Assembly (NCBI GenBank): GCA_021156265.1
Contig: JAJNBR010000052.1
Span: 1-12,822, forward strand
Length of the DNA: 12,822 bases
Source of the DNA: Flavipsychrobacter sp.
Lineage (GTDB): Bacteria; Bacteroidota; Bacteroidia; Chitinophagales; Chitinophagaceae
Direction of reading: 5' to 3'
Part shown: positions 1 to 5,944 of the stretch, in pieces
How positions within the stretch are numbered: the stretch's first letter is position 1
Layout of the letters: every line of letters starts with the position of its first letter
The notes under the pieces: generated by a model
The model's database searches: none
What the model saw: only the letters and a program-made list of their open reading frames with translations
Told to the model about the DNA's origin: nothing
Program-made: the position numbers and the translations under genes

Positions 1-786
1 CGCCTGGCCGCCGCCAAACACGATGGTTCCGAAACGGTAGAAGTTCTCGAAGAGGTTAAAGATGCGCCTGTTGGGCCAGTCGTGCACCCTGGCCATCTCG
101 CTGACCACACCCGCAGCGATGAACAGCACGCCAAACAGCCAGAGGTTGATCCAGCGTATGGGCTTAGGCTTTTCAGTCGCATCGGGGATACGCTTGTTAC
201 TGAAGTTACTGACAGTGCCGGCAGCGAATAACACGATAGGAAATATCCACGGGAACCGGAACAGCAAGGTCACCGCGATACTGCCAATCATGATGCCCCA
301 GGTAGCTATGTGCTGCACGCTGCTGCGCATCATACGCACCGCCGCAAAGCAGATGAACCCGAAGGACATTGGCTGAATGTAAGTGAACAGGTTGGTCTGT
401 ACGTCCTTTACATTAAAGTGGTAAACGATGAACGAAAAGATACTCATCATCACCGTTGCGGGTAGTATCCACAGCAGCAGTGTCAGTAAGCCAAGCGGTA
501 TTCCGCCGCGCTTCATGGCGATCAGTACTACGGTTTGTGTAGACGAGGGCCCGGGCAGCATCTGGCAAAAGGCATTGTATTCCTGTAGTTCTTTTTCAGA
601 TATGTAGTGCCGGCGCTGGGCGAAGGTCTTTACCATCATGCCCAAATGCCCCTGGGGCCCACCGAAAGCGGTAAACGAGTACAGCAGTACTGATTTTAAG
701 AACGGAACATGCCGCAAAAACATGAGGCGAAGCGGATTTGAGCCGAAAAATAACGACAAAATAGGGAAATACATAAAAGCTGGCAT
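1..786 (-). CDS. chrA: Chromate transporter ChrA (CHR family), C-terminus cut by window edge
   Basis: Reading the minus strand from an ATG at 786 gives 262 uninterrupted codons to the window edge. The product is a polytopic inner-membrane protein of the CHR family, which exports chromate. Near the N-terminus lies FTAFGGPQGHLGMM (about residues 38-51), followed by QMLPGPSSTQT (about 75-85), the FGGP-H and PGP signatures of the first CHR domain. Hydrophobic spans follow. The last visible residues include FYRFGTIVFGGGQA, which matches the start of the second CHR half, so this is the long two-domain type with roughly a third missing. Alternative in-frame ATGs lie at 774 and 723; 786 is chosen because it keeps the hydrophobic N-terminus. 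The family assignment is sure; real substrate specificity is inferred from the family only. The gene is divergent from the small ORF at 833. Confidence 0.9.
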   Translation of the reverse strand, partial: MPAFMYFPILSLFFGSNPLRLMFLRHVPFLKSVLLYSFTAFGGPQGHLGMMVKTFAQRRHYISEKELQEYNAFCQMLPGPSSTQTVVLIAMKRGGIPLGLLTLLLWILPATVMMSIFSFIVYHFNVKDVQTNLFTYIQPMSFGFICFAAVRMMRSSVQHIATWGIMIGSIAVTLLFRFPWIFPIVLFAAGTVSNFSNKRIPDATEKPKPIRWINLWLFGVLFIAAGVVSEMARVHDWPNRRIFNLFENFYRFGTIVFGGGQA

Positions 787-832
787 TTACGCACCTTGTT
801 TTGTATCTTGCAGCCCAAATTCAGAAATACTT

Positions 833-967
833 ATGCATTCGTTGTTACTTAATGCTTTTTTCGATGCCGGCGAAACAATAGGACCGGTTCTTGCCTATGT
901 TTTCATCTTCCTGATGACCATTTCGCTGATATACGTAATGGCTAAGTACCTGGGCTCAAAAAAATAA
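833..967 (+). CDS. Small single-span membrane protein, 44 aa, unknown function
   Basis: ATG at 833 and TAA at 965-967 give 44 residues. Residues 1-16 are moderately polar (DAGETIGP), followed by one strong hydrophobic helix (VLAYVFIFLMTISLIYVMA, about residues 19-37) and a basic end (KYLGSKK). This is the layout of a small inner-membrane protein with a cytoplasmic positive tail. It lies 9 nt before pdxH, on the same strand and in the same reading frame, so the two are probably cotranscribed. An upstream GTG/TTG-type extension exists in this frame, but it overlaps chrA antisense and its composition is not protein-like, so ATG 833 is preferred. I do not recognise the family. The evidence for expression is context and composition only. 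Confidence 0.55.
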   Translation: MHSLLLNAFFDAGETIGPVLAYVFIFLMTISLIYVMAKYLGSKK

Positions 968-976
968 CGAGATATC

Positions 977-1627
977 TTGTCTGTTTCTAGCAGAAATATA
1001 GCGGACATACGAAAGGATTATCAGATGGCGGAGCTTGATGAAGCAACCGCCGGTGATGATCCTTTCGCTTTTTTTGGCAAGTGGTTTGCCGAAGCTGAAG
1101 CTGCAGAGGCCGCTGAGGTAAATGCCATGACGCTAGCCACCGTCGACCTGCACAACAAACCCCATGCACGCATTGTGCTGTTGAAAGGACTTGATGAAAA
1201 AGGGTTTGTCTTCTTCACCAATTATAGCAGCGCCAAGGGCCTGGAGATAGAGTCAAATCCATTTGTAGCATTGGTGTTTTTCTGGCAGGAGCTGGAAAGG
1301 CAAGTACGTGTAGAGGGCAGGATAGAAAGAGTGAGTGAGGAAGAAAGCGATCATTATTTCTCTACTCGTCCCGAGGGCAGCAAACTAGGCGCGTGGTCAT
1401 CACCGCAAAGCCAGTCGATACCTGACAGGAGCATACTCGAGAACAATTACCGTTTATACACCGGACAATTCGGGAACAATATCCCGAGGCCGCCGCATTG
1501 GGGCGGCTACAGGGTGATACCCAGCTATATGGAGTTCTGGCAGGGCCGCAGCAACCGAATGCACGATCGTATCGTCTTCAGCCAGGGAGCGACGGAAGAT
1601 TGGGCTAAAACACGGCTGGCGCCTTAG
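977..1627 (+). CDS. pdxH: Pyridoxamine/pyridoxine 5'-phosphate oxidase
   Basis: A 216-residue FMN flavoenzyme that oxidises pyridoxamine or pyridoxine 5'-phosphate to pyridoxal 5'-phosphate in the cytosol. Family motifs appear in order: IADIRKDYQ (8-16), RIVLLK (65-70), FTNYSSAKG (80-88), FFWQELERQVRVEG (101-114), SKLGAWSSPQSQS (135-147), WGGYRVIPSYMEFWQGR (175-191) with RMHDR (194-198) for substrate binding, and the family's usual C-terminal RLAP. Length fits the family (about 210-220). The start is TTG at 977. The first in-frame ATG (1025) would cut off the conserved IADIRKDYQ segment, and an in-frame TAA lies just upstream at 965-967, so TTG is the only standard start that keeps the full protein. 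The gene ends with TAG, one base before the convergent epimerase gene. Confidence 0.95.
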   Translation: MSVSSRNIADIRKDYQMAELDEATAGDDPFAFFGKWFAEAEAAEAAEVNAMTLATVDLHNKPHARIVLLKGLDEKGFVFFTNYSSAKGLEIESNPFVALVFFWQELERQVRVEGRIERVSEEESDHYFSTRPEGSKLGAWSSPQSQSIPDRSILENNYRLYTGQFGNNIPRPPHWGGYRVIPSYMEFWQGRSNRMHDRIVFSQGATEDWAKTRLAP

Positions 1628-1628
1628 A

Positions 1629-2609
1629 TCATTTCATTATTTCCCGGAAGTACTCCACTGTTTTGCGCAACCCGTCAGGAAAGCGATAAGAAGGCTGGTA
1701 TCCCAGCAGTTTTTGCGCTTTTGAGATGTCAGCCAGTGAATCGCGAATATCTCCCGACCGTGGCTCCCGGTAAGTAGGTGCATGTTTCGCACCCAGTATC
1801 TCACGTATACCGTTGTACAGGAAGTTCACCGTAAAGTTCTCACCAACTGCAATGTTATATACCTGGCCATAAGCATCATCGCTGTCGGCCAGCAAGGCGC
1901 GGATGTTAGCCTGCACTGCGTTGTCTACGTAAGTAAAATCGCGTGTCTGCTCACCATCGCCGTTAATGTATACGGCAGTGCCGTCCATCATACCGCTTAC
2001 AAACAAAGGTATAACTGCTGCATACGGACCGTTAGGATCCTGGCGGGGACCGAAGACATTGAAGTATCGAAGACCTGCCACTTTCAGTTTGTACTGCTTT
2101 GCAAACACGCCTGCATACAACTCATCAGTCATCTTCGATACGGCATATGGTGACAGTAAGTTACCGGTACGCTCTTCCTTCTTTGGTAAGTTGGGCTCAT
2201 CGCCGTAAACTGAAGAGGAGGAAGCGTAAACAAAAGCTTTGACCCCGGCGTCTTTGGCCGCTGTGATCATGTTGACGAATCCGCCAACGTTCACTTCATT
2301 GGTAGCGACGGGGTCAATGATCGACCTGGGTACTGAACCAAGCGCCGCCTGGTGGTCCACAAAGTCCATACCCTCACAGGCTTGCCTGCAAATGGCAGCA
2401 TTGCGAATGTCACCGTCAATAAACTCAAAATTCGGGTAGCCGGCAAAGAGGTCGATGTTATTTTGCAGACCGGTGGAAAGATTGTCGAGCACACGCACTT
2501 TGCCTGCTCCGTTTTTCAGCAGGTATTCGACAATGTGCGAGCCAATAAACCCTGCACCTCCTGTAACCAGGAAGCTGCTTTGACTGATGTCTTGAGTATG
2601 AAATACCAT
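1629..2609 (-). CDS. NAD-dependent sugar-nucleotide epimerase (extended SDR, WbpP/GalE-like)
   Basis: 326 residues of the extended short-chain dehydrogenase fold. The NAD-binding TGGAGFIGSH is at 16-25, the cofactor-selecting acidic strand VLDNLSTG at 40-47, the catalytic serine region ASSSSVYGD at 129-137, and the active-site YxxxK as YAVSK at 155-159. LRYFNVFGPRQDPNGPYAAV (180-199) is typical of the WbpP-like group, which epimerises UDP-GlcNAc/UDP-GalNAc at C4. The likely role is supplying sugar nucleotides for polysaccharide or LPS. UDP-glucose 4-epimerase or a dehydratase is the alternative, because sequence alone does not settle the substrate. No other polysaccharide genes are nearby. 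The start lies about 20 nt past the bTHX terminator and no clear promoter is seen, so some transcription may come from read-through. Confidence 0.88.
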   Translation of the reverse strand: MVFHTQDISQSSFLVTGGAGFIGSHIVEYLLKNGAGKVRVLDNLSTGLQNNIDLFAGYPNFEFIDGDIRNAAICRQACEGMDFVDHQAALGSVPRSIIDPVATNEVNVGGFVNMITAAKDAGVKAFVYASSSSVYGDEPNLPKKEERTGNLLSPYAVSKMTDELYAGVFAKQYKLKVAGLRYFNVFGPRQDPNGPYAAVIPLFVSGMMDGTAVYINGDGEQTRDFTYVDNAVQANIRALLADSDDAYGQVYNIAVGENFTVNFLYNGIREILGAKHAPTYREPRSGDIRDSLADISKAQKLLGYQPSYRFPDGLRKTVEYFREIMK

Positions 2610-2630
2610 TCGTGAACGATAAGTGCTTAA

Positions 2631-2654
2631 AAAGCCACTCTTTCGAGTGGCTTT
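2631..2654 (-). terminator. Rho-independent terminator after the bTHX gene
   Basis: A perfect 10-bp stem (AAAGCCACTC / GAGTGGCTTT) closes a 4-nt loop that reads GAAA on the minus strand. It is followed on that strand by further T residues (TTTTTAAGC). It sits between the bTHX stop and the epimerase start. Confidence 0.85.
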
Positions 2655-2670
2655 AAAATTTCATTGCAGA

Positions 2671-2784
2671 TTAAGCTTTCTTATCTGCTTTTGTGGTTGT
2701 CTTTTTGGTGCGAGCCAGCCTTGTCCTGCCGAAGCTTCCTTTAGCTATCTTGCCACGCTTAGTGCGTTTATCACCTCTGCCCAT
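2671..2784 (-). CDS. 30S ribosomal protein THX (bTHX), 37 aa
   Basis: This short gene runs from ATG at 2784 to TAA at 2671-2673. The protein begins MGRGDKRTKRGKIAKGSFGR and continues with a Lys/Thr-rich basic tail. The start matches the MG(K/R)GDKKT(R/K)(R/K)GKI pattern of bacterial bTHX, a very small basic protein that binds at the head of the 30S subunit. Eleven of the 37 residues are lysine and five are arginine. A perfect Bacteroidota -7 element lies about 20 nt upstream, and a strong hairpin terminator follows, so this looks like a monocistronic gene. It is easily missed because it is below common length cut-offs. Confidence 0.9.
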   Translation of the reverse strand: MGRGDKRTKRGKIAKGSFGRTRLARTKKTTTKADKKA

Positions 2785-2803
2785 AGTAAATAATTTTAGG
2801 TTG

Positions 2804-2811
2804 CAAAAATA
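2804..2811 (-). promoter_or_regulatory. Putative -7 promoter element of the bTHX gene
   Basis: On the minus strand the bases read TATTTTTG, an exact match to the Bacteroidota -7 consensus TAnnTTTG, 19 nt before the bTHX ATG. No good TTTG -33 box is found at the usual spacing. The element abuts the T-tract of the HU terminator. The region is A/T-rich, so chance occurrence is possible. Confidence 0.5.
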
Positions 2812-2819
2812 AGCAAAAA

Positions 2820-2851
2820 AAAGCAAGAAACACTTGCATGTCCCTTGCTTT
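2820..2851 (-). terminator. Rho-independent terminator after the HU gene
   Basis: An 8-bp stem (AAAGCAAG / CTTGCTTT) encloses a 16-nt loop that can form a small inner ACA/TGT pairing. On the minus strand the right arm runs into eight consecutive T residues. It lies 22 nt downstream of the HU stop codon. Confidence 0.75.
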
Positions 2852-2873
2852 CAACTCTCTCAGGTAAGTAAAA

Positions 2874-3158
2874 CTATTTCTTACCGGTACCGATCTTGGT
2901 TGAGAACTCTTTACCAGCTTTGAACTTTGGAACTTTGCGAGCTTTGATTTTGATCACTTCGCCTGTTTGAGGGTTGCGGCCATTACGGGCAGAACGCTCA
3001 GATACAGAGAAAGTTCCAAAACCAACCAGCGTTACGCGGTCGCCTTTTTTCAAAGAAGAAACTACTGCATTTGTAAATGAATCCAATGCTTCGTTCGCTT
3101 GTGTTTTGGTAATGCCTGAATCTTTAGAAATCTTGTCGATCAGTTCAGCTTTGTTCAT
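2874..3158 (-). CDS. HU-family DNA-binding protein
   Basis: 94 residues with the full HU/IHF fold: N-terminal helices (MNKAELIDKISKDSGITKTQ), the signature GDRVTLVGFGTFSVSERSAR (about 39-58), and the DNA-binding arm with GRNPQTGEVIKIKARKVPKFKAGK (about 60-83), including the conserved RNPQTG tip whose proline intercalates into DNA. Length is standard (about 90). It compacts and bends chromosomal DNA as a dimer. HU rather than IHF subunit is inferred from similarity to ordinary HU and from Bacteroidota usually carrying HU. It has its own consensus promoter at 3206-3236 and a terminator at 2820-2851, so it is monocistronic. Confidence 0.95.
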   Translation of the reverse strand: MNKAELIDKISKDSGITKTQANEALDSFTNAVVSSLKKGDRVTLVGFGTFSVSERSARNGRNPQTGEVIKIKARKVPKFKAGKEFSTKIGTGKK

Positions 3159-3205
3159 AGCTTGTGTGTTTGGTTGTGAAACAATATTTTTTTAAGAGGA
3201 ATAAG

Positions 3206-3236
3206 CAAATATACTTAGCTTTAAATCAGTTCCAAA
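3206..3236 (-). promoter_or_regulatory. Consensus Bacteroidota promoter of the HU gene
   Basis: On the minus strand TTTG (3233-3236) is followed after exactly 19 nt by TATATTTG (3206-3213), a full match to the Bacteroidota vegetative promoter TTTG-N19-21-TAnnTTTG. This leaves a 5' leader of about 40 nt before the HU ATG at 3158. Confidence 0.8.
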
Positions 3237-3325
3237 TATTCTTCATTTTTTTTTGCAGGCTGTAACCCTTGCCTGTAGCAGCTTCCACAGCCTATCCACA
3301 TTTTCATTCTATACAAAACGTTATT

Positions 3326-3348
3326 AAAGCCTTGACAGCAAAGGCTTT
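3326..3348 (-). terminator. Possible terminator of the rsgA-DUF4286 transcription unit
   Basis: An inverted repeat AAAGCCTT / AAGGCTTT with a 7-nt loop lies about 50 nt downstream of the DUF4286 stop. On the minus strand the right arm ends in TTTAATAA, so the T-tract is short. Position fits a terminator for the upstream cluster, but the signal is weaker than the others in the window. The rest of 3237-3398 shows a 7-bp inverted repeat (AGGCTGT 3257-3263 / ACAGCCT 3287-3293) and no gene. Confidence 0.4.
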
Positions 3349-3398
3349 CAGCATATTGGCAGGAAATTTGCTATTGACAAAAACCGGCCAAAACGTTT

Positions 3399-3704
3399 TT
3401 AGGCAAGCTTCTCCATTACTGTTCGGAAAGCAATGAATTTATTGCCGAAACGTGCAAATCCTTTATCGCGCATCTTCTGTGCATGCTCAGCCATATAGGT
3501 ATTGTACTGCTCCATCGTTTCGCAATAGTATTGGGCTACAAAAGTTTTTCCTTCCTTTTCATCCTGCTCCAGCAGCTGGTATAACCGACAATCGAAGAAC
3601 ATACCCGTGCCAACAACATCTGCCAGGTGTTCTTCTTTCATCCATTGCACCCATTGGTCGGTAATGCTGTTGTCTACTTTTACTGTAACGTTATAAATGA
3701 TCAT
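3399..3704 (-). CDS. DUF4286 family protein
   Basis: 101 residues beginning MIIYNVTVKVDNSITDQWVQ and continuing WMKEEHLADVVGTGMF. This beta-strand/helix opening with the WMKEEH motif is characteristic of DUF4286, small Bacteroidota proteins with a probable ferredoxin-like alpha+beta barrel fold. The function is unknown. No signal peptide or membrane span is present, so it is probably cytoplasmic. It starts 6 nt after the rsgA stop, so the two are almost certainly cotranscribed and perhaps translationally coupled. A link to ribosome biogenesis is only a guess from this neighbour. Confidence 0.85.
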   Translation of the reverse strand: MIIYNVTVKVDNSITDQWVQWMKEEHLADVVGTGMFFDCRLYQLLEQDEKEGKTFVAQYYCETMEQYNTYMAEHAQKMRDKGFARFGNKFIAFRTVMEKLA

Positions 3705-3710
3705 AAGAGC

Positions 3711-4649
3711 TCACCATTTAGTTTCTATACTATCGAGAATGGTAACATAGCTGATGTACCGGTCTTCGCTTATCCGTTTATTAGCCACAGCTTGCTTTAC
3801 CGCACATCCGGGCTCATTTATATGCAGGCAATTATTGAAACGACATTCAGACATCACAGCGCGCATCTCCGGGAAATATTGCGACAGCTCTTCCTTGTCA
3901 AAATCAATAAGGCCAAATTCTTTTACACCGGGTGTATCTATAATGCGTCCACCATCGGGCAGATCGAACATTTCAGCAAATGTAGTTGTATGCTGTCCCT
4001 TACCGCTCCAGTCTGATACCTCCTGTGTTTTTAAATTCATACCCGGCATCAGCTGATTGATCAATGTGCTCTTCCCTACTCCGGAATGTCCACTGAATAA
4101 AGTTGTATTATTCTTCAATCGCTGGCGCAATGCTGTTATCGTGTCAGGCTGTGTCGCTACAATCGGGTACATCTCATAACCTGCTCCCTCGTAGATATCC
4201 TTCCACTTTTCAAGCAATAACTTGTGTTTTTCTTTCAGCAGGTCAATCTTGTTGACAACAATGATAGCCGGAATGTGATACGCCTCTGCAGTAAGGAGAA
4301 AACGATCGACAAAACCCAGCGAGGTACGTGGCTCAGCTATAGTAGCCATCACCAACGCTGCATCGAGGTTGGCAGCTACAATATGTTTTTGATTTTTGTT
4401 GTGCGGAGAAACACGAACGATATAATTATTCCGGCGATCGATCGACTTGATTGTACCTACATTGTTTTCTGCATCCTCCTCTTCAAATACCACATTATCG
4501 CCCACAGCTATCGGGTTGGTGGAAGATATTTCATCGTCGATCTTTAGCTTGCCTTTAATACGCGCCTTCCAGAAATCACCATCATCAGCTTTCACCGAAT
4601 ACCAGCTACCTGTGGATTTATAAACTAGTCCTTTATGCTCGTTCATCAT
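3711..4649 (-). CDS. rsgA: Ribosome small subunit-dependent GTPase RsgA
   Basis: A circularly permuted GTPase that helps late 30S subunit maturation. From the chosen ATG (312 residues): an OB-fold for rRNA binding (about 8-75), then G4 NKID (133-136), G1 P-loop GHSGVGKST (187-195), switch QHTTT (219-223) and G3 DTPG (238-241). This G4-G1-G3 order is diagnostic. A zinc knuckle follows as C-x4-C-x-H-x5-C (about 269-282). The frame extends to TTG at 4670, but ATG at 4649 (or the adjacent ATG at 4646) fits family N-termini beginning just before KGLVYKSTGSWY. The gene lies 26 nt after the permease stop and 6 nt before the DUF4286 gene, suggesting an operon. Confidence 0.93.
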   Translation of the reverse strand: MMNEHKGLVYKSTGSWYSVKADDGDFWKARIKGKLKIDDEISSTNPIAVGDNVVFEEEDAENNVGTIKSIDRRNNYIVRVSPHNKNQKHIVAANLDAALVMATIAEPRTSLGFVDRFLLTAEAYHIPAIIVVNKIDLLKEKHKLLLEKWKDIYEGAGYEMYPIVATQPDTITALRQRLKNNTTLFSGHSGVGKSTLINQLMPGMNLKTQEVSDWSGKGQHTTTFAEMFDLPDGGRIIDTPGVKEFGLIDFDKEELSQYFPEMRAVMSECRFNNCLHINEPGCAVKQAVANKRISEDRYISYVTILDSIETKW

Positions 4650-4675
4650 TCGGTTATTCCGGTTTAGCAAAGATC

Positions 4676-5917
4676 TTATTCATACCGCAAAGCTACAATA
4701 GGATCGAGTTTAGATGCCTTGATGGCCGGATAGATACCTGAAAGAATACCCACGAGCGCACACAAGCTTACACCAACGAAGATCCATATCCAGGGAATAA
4801 TAAAACCCGTATCGAAGGCAAGGCCAACCAAGTTGCCGATGAGTATGCCCAACACAATGCCTAAAAGACCACCAAACAGGCTGATGAGCACCGACTCGGT
4901 AAGAAACTGCTGTTTAATAACGGACGATCTCGCACCCAGCGCCTTATTTACCCCGATTTCGCGTGTTCGTTCCGCTACCGAAACAAGCATAATATTCATC
5001 AACCCGATTACGGACCCCAGCAATGTTATTAAACCAATGATCACCGCAGCCCAGCTGATAACGGATATACTTTCGTACAACATCTCTGCCAGGCTGTCGT
5101 TCTGGTTGATGGTGAAGTCGTTTGTTTTGCCGACCGGAACTTTCCTTATTGTCCTAAAAAGCCCTTCTGCTTCTTCGGCTGCAATACCGCGCTGACCTAC
5201 GTCCGCTACCATCACATTGATCACGAATTTCTCGCCGCCGTATACCGCACGGGCATTACCTAAAGGCACCAGCACCGTATTATCTGTATTCGCGATCATA
5301 CTACCGCCTTTCGCTTCAGACACGCCGATAACACGGTATTTCACATCGCCTACAGAAACAATTTCACCTATTGCCTGATTGATCTTTCCCTTAAATAATT
5401 TTGAAGCAATGCCATTGCCGAGAATGCAAGCATAACTCCCGTTTTGCAATTCATAAGCCGAGAAGCTTCGGCCGGCGTCAAGCTTTGTGTCCGCTATTCT
5501 CAGGTAACTTTCGTCGATACCCATCACCGCGATGTTGGGATTTGTTTTGCGCGAACCGTAGCGCGCAGTAGCTATTTCGCTTGCTGACATCGACAAGCCG
5601 ACAACTGCCGGAAACTGGTACCGCTCTTTAAAAGCCTTTGCCTCTTCAAACCTGATATTCTTCCCTTCAGTTATGCTGATATTCAGATGTCCTCGCCCGC
5701 GTTTCTGTTTGATGATATCGCTGGTGATCTGGAAAGAATTTGCCCCCATGCTGCTAAAGCTACTGTAAACGCTGGCCTTCATCACTTCTATGGCAGTGAG
5801 TATACCCACCAGGGCGGTAATACCGATGCCGATAATGGTGATAGTCAATATTGACCGCAGCTTGTTGTTGCGAACGGCCCTGAAGGCTAAACTCAGATTG
5901 AACAGAAACCTCGTCAT
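4676..5917 (-). CDS. ABC transporter permease, MacB/FtsX type
   Basis: 413 residues with the MacB-like layout. A cytoplasmic N-terminal stretch (LAFRAVRNNKLRSILT) leads into TM1 (about 22-45), then a large periplasmic MacB_PCD-type domain (about 50-280), then three membrane helices in an FtsX domain (about 285-400). The cytoplasmic loop ERTREIGVNKALGAR (about 320-334) is the coupling segment typical of this family, and the end SGIYPAIKASKLDPIVALRYE is the standard family C-terminus. Such permeases pair with an ATPase and often a membrane-fusion protein for export or mechanotransmission. Neither partner is in the window. The gene starts 27 nt after a T9SS protein gene and is followed closely by rsgA. 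Its substrate is unknown. Confidence 0.9.
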   Translation of the reverse strand: MTRFLFNLSLAFRAVRNNKLRSILTITIIGIGITALVGILTAIEVMKASVYSSFSSMGANSFQITSDIIKQKRGRGHLNISITEGKNIRFEEAKAFKERYQFPAVVGLSMSASEIATARYGSRKTNPNIAVMGIDESYLRIADTKLDAGRSFSAYELQNGSYACILGNGIASKLFKGKINQAIGEIVSVGDVKYRVIGVSEAKGGSMIANTDNTVLVPLGNARAVYGGEKFVINVMVADVGQRGIAAEEAEGLFRTIRKVPVGKTNDFTINQNDSLAEMLYESISVISWAAVIIGLITLLGSVIGLMNIMLVSVAERTREIGVNKALGARSSVIKQQFLTESVLISLFGGLLGIVLGILIGNLVGLAFDTGFIIPWIWIFVGVSLCALVGILSGIYPAIKASKLDPIVALRYE

Positions 5918-5944
5918 TAGTACATGGTGTACATACCTTTGAAT

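Noticed and set aside
62..376. Plus-strand open frame of 104 codons
   Set aside because: It is the antisense shadow of chrA, whose minus-strand translation shows clear family motifs through the whole stretch.
638..832. Upstream extension of the small plus-strand ORF from 638
   Set aside because: It is antisense to the well-supported chrA N-terminus and its composition is not protein-like; only the part from ATG 833 has a coherent membrane-protein pattern.
3241..3300. Possible origin element: CTATCCACA at 3292-3300 resembles a DnaA box
   Set aside because: It is a single site with one mismatch and there is no cluster of boxes or dnaA/dnaN neighbour, so chance is enough.
4647..4670. TTG start at 4670 for rsgA
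   Set aside because: It would add a poorly conserved-looking segment only 5 nt after the permease stop; tandem ATGs at 4649 and 4646 fit family N-termini better.
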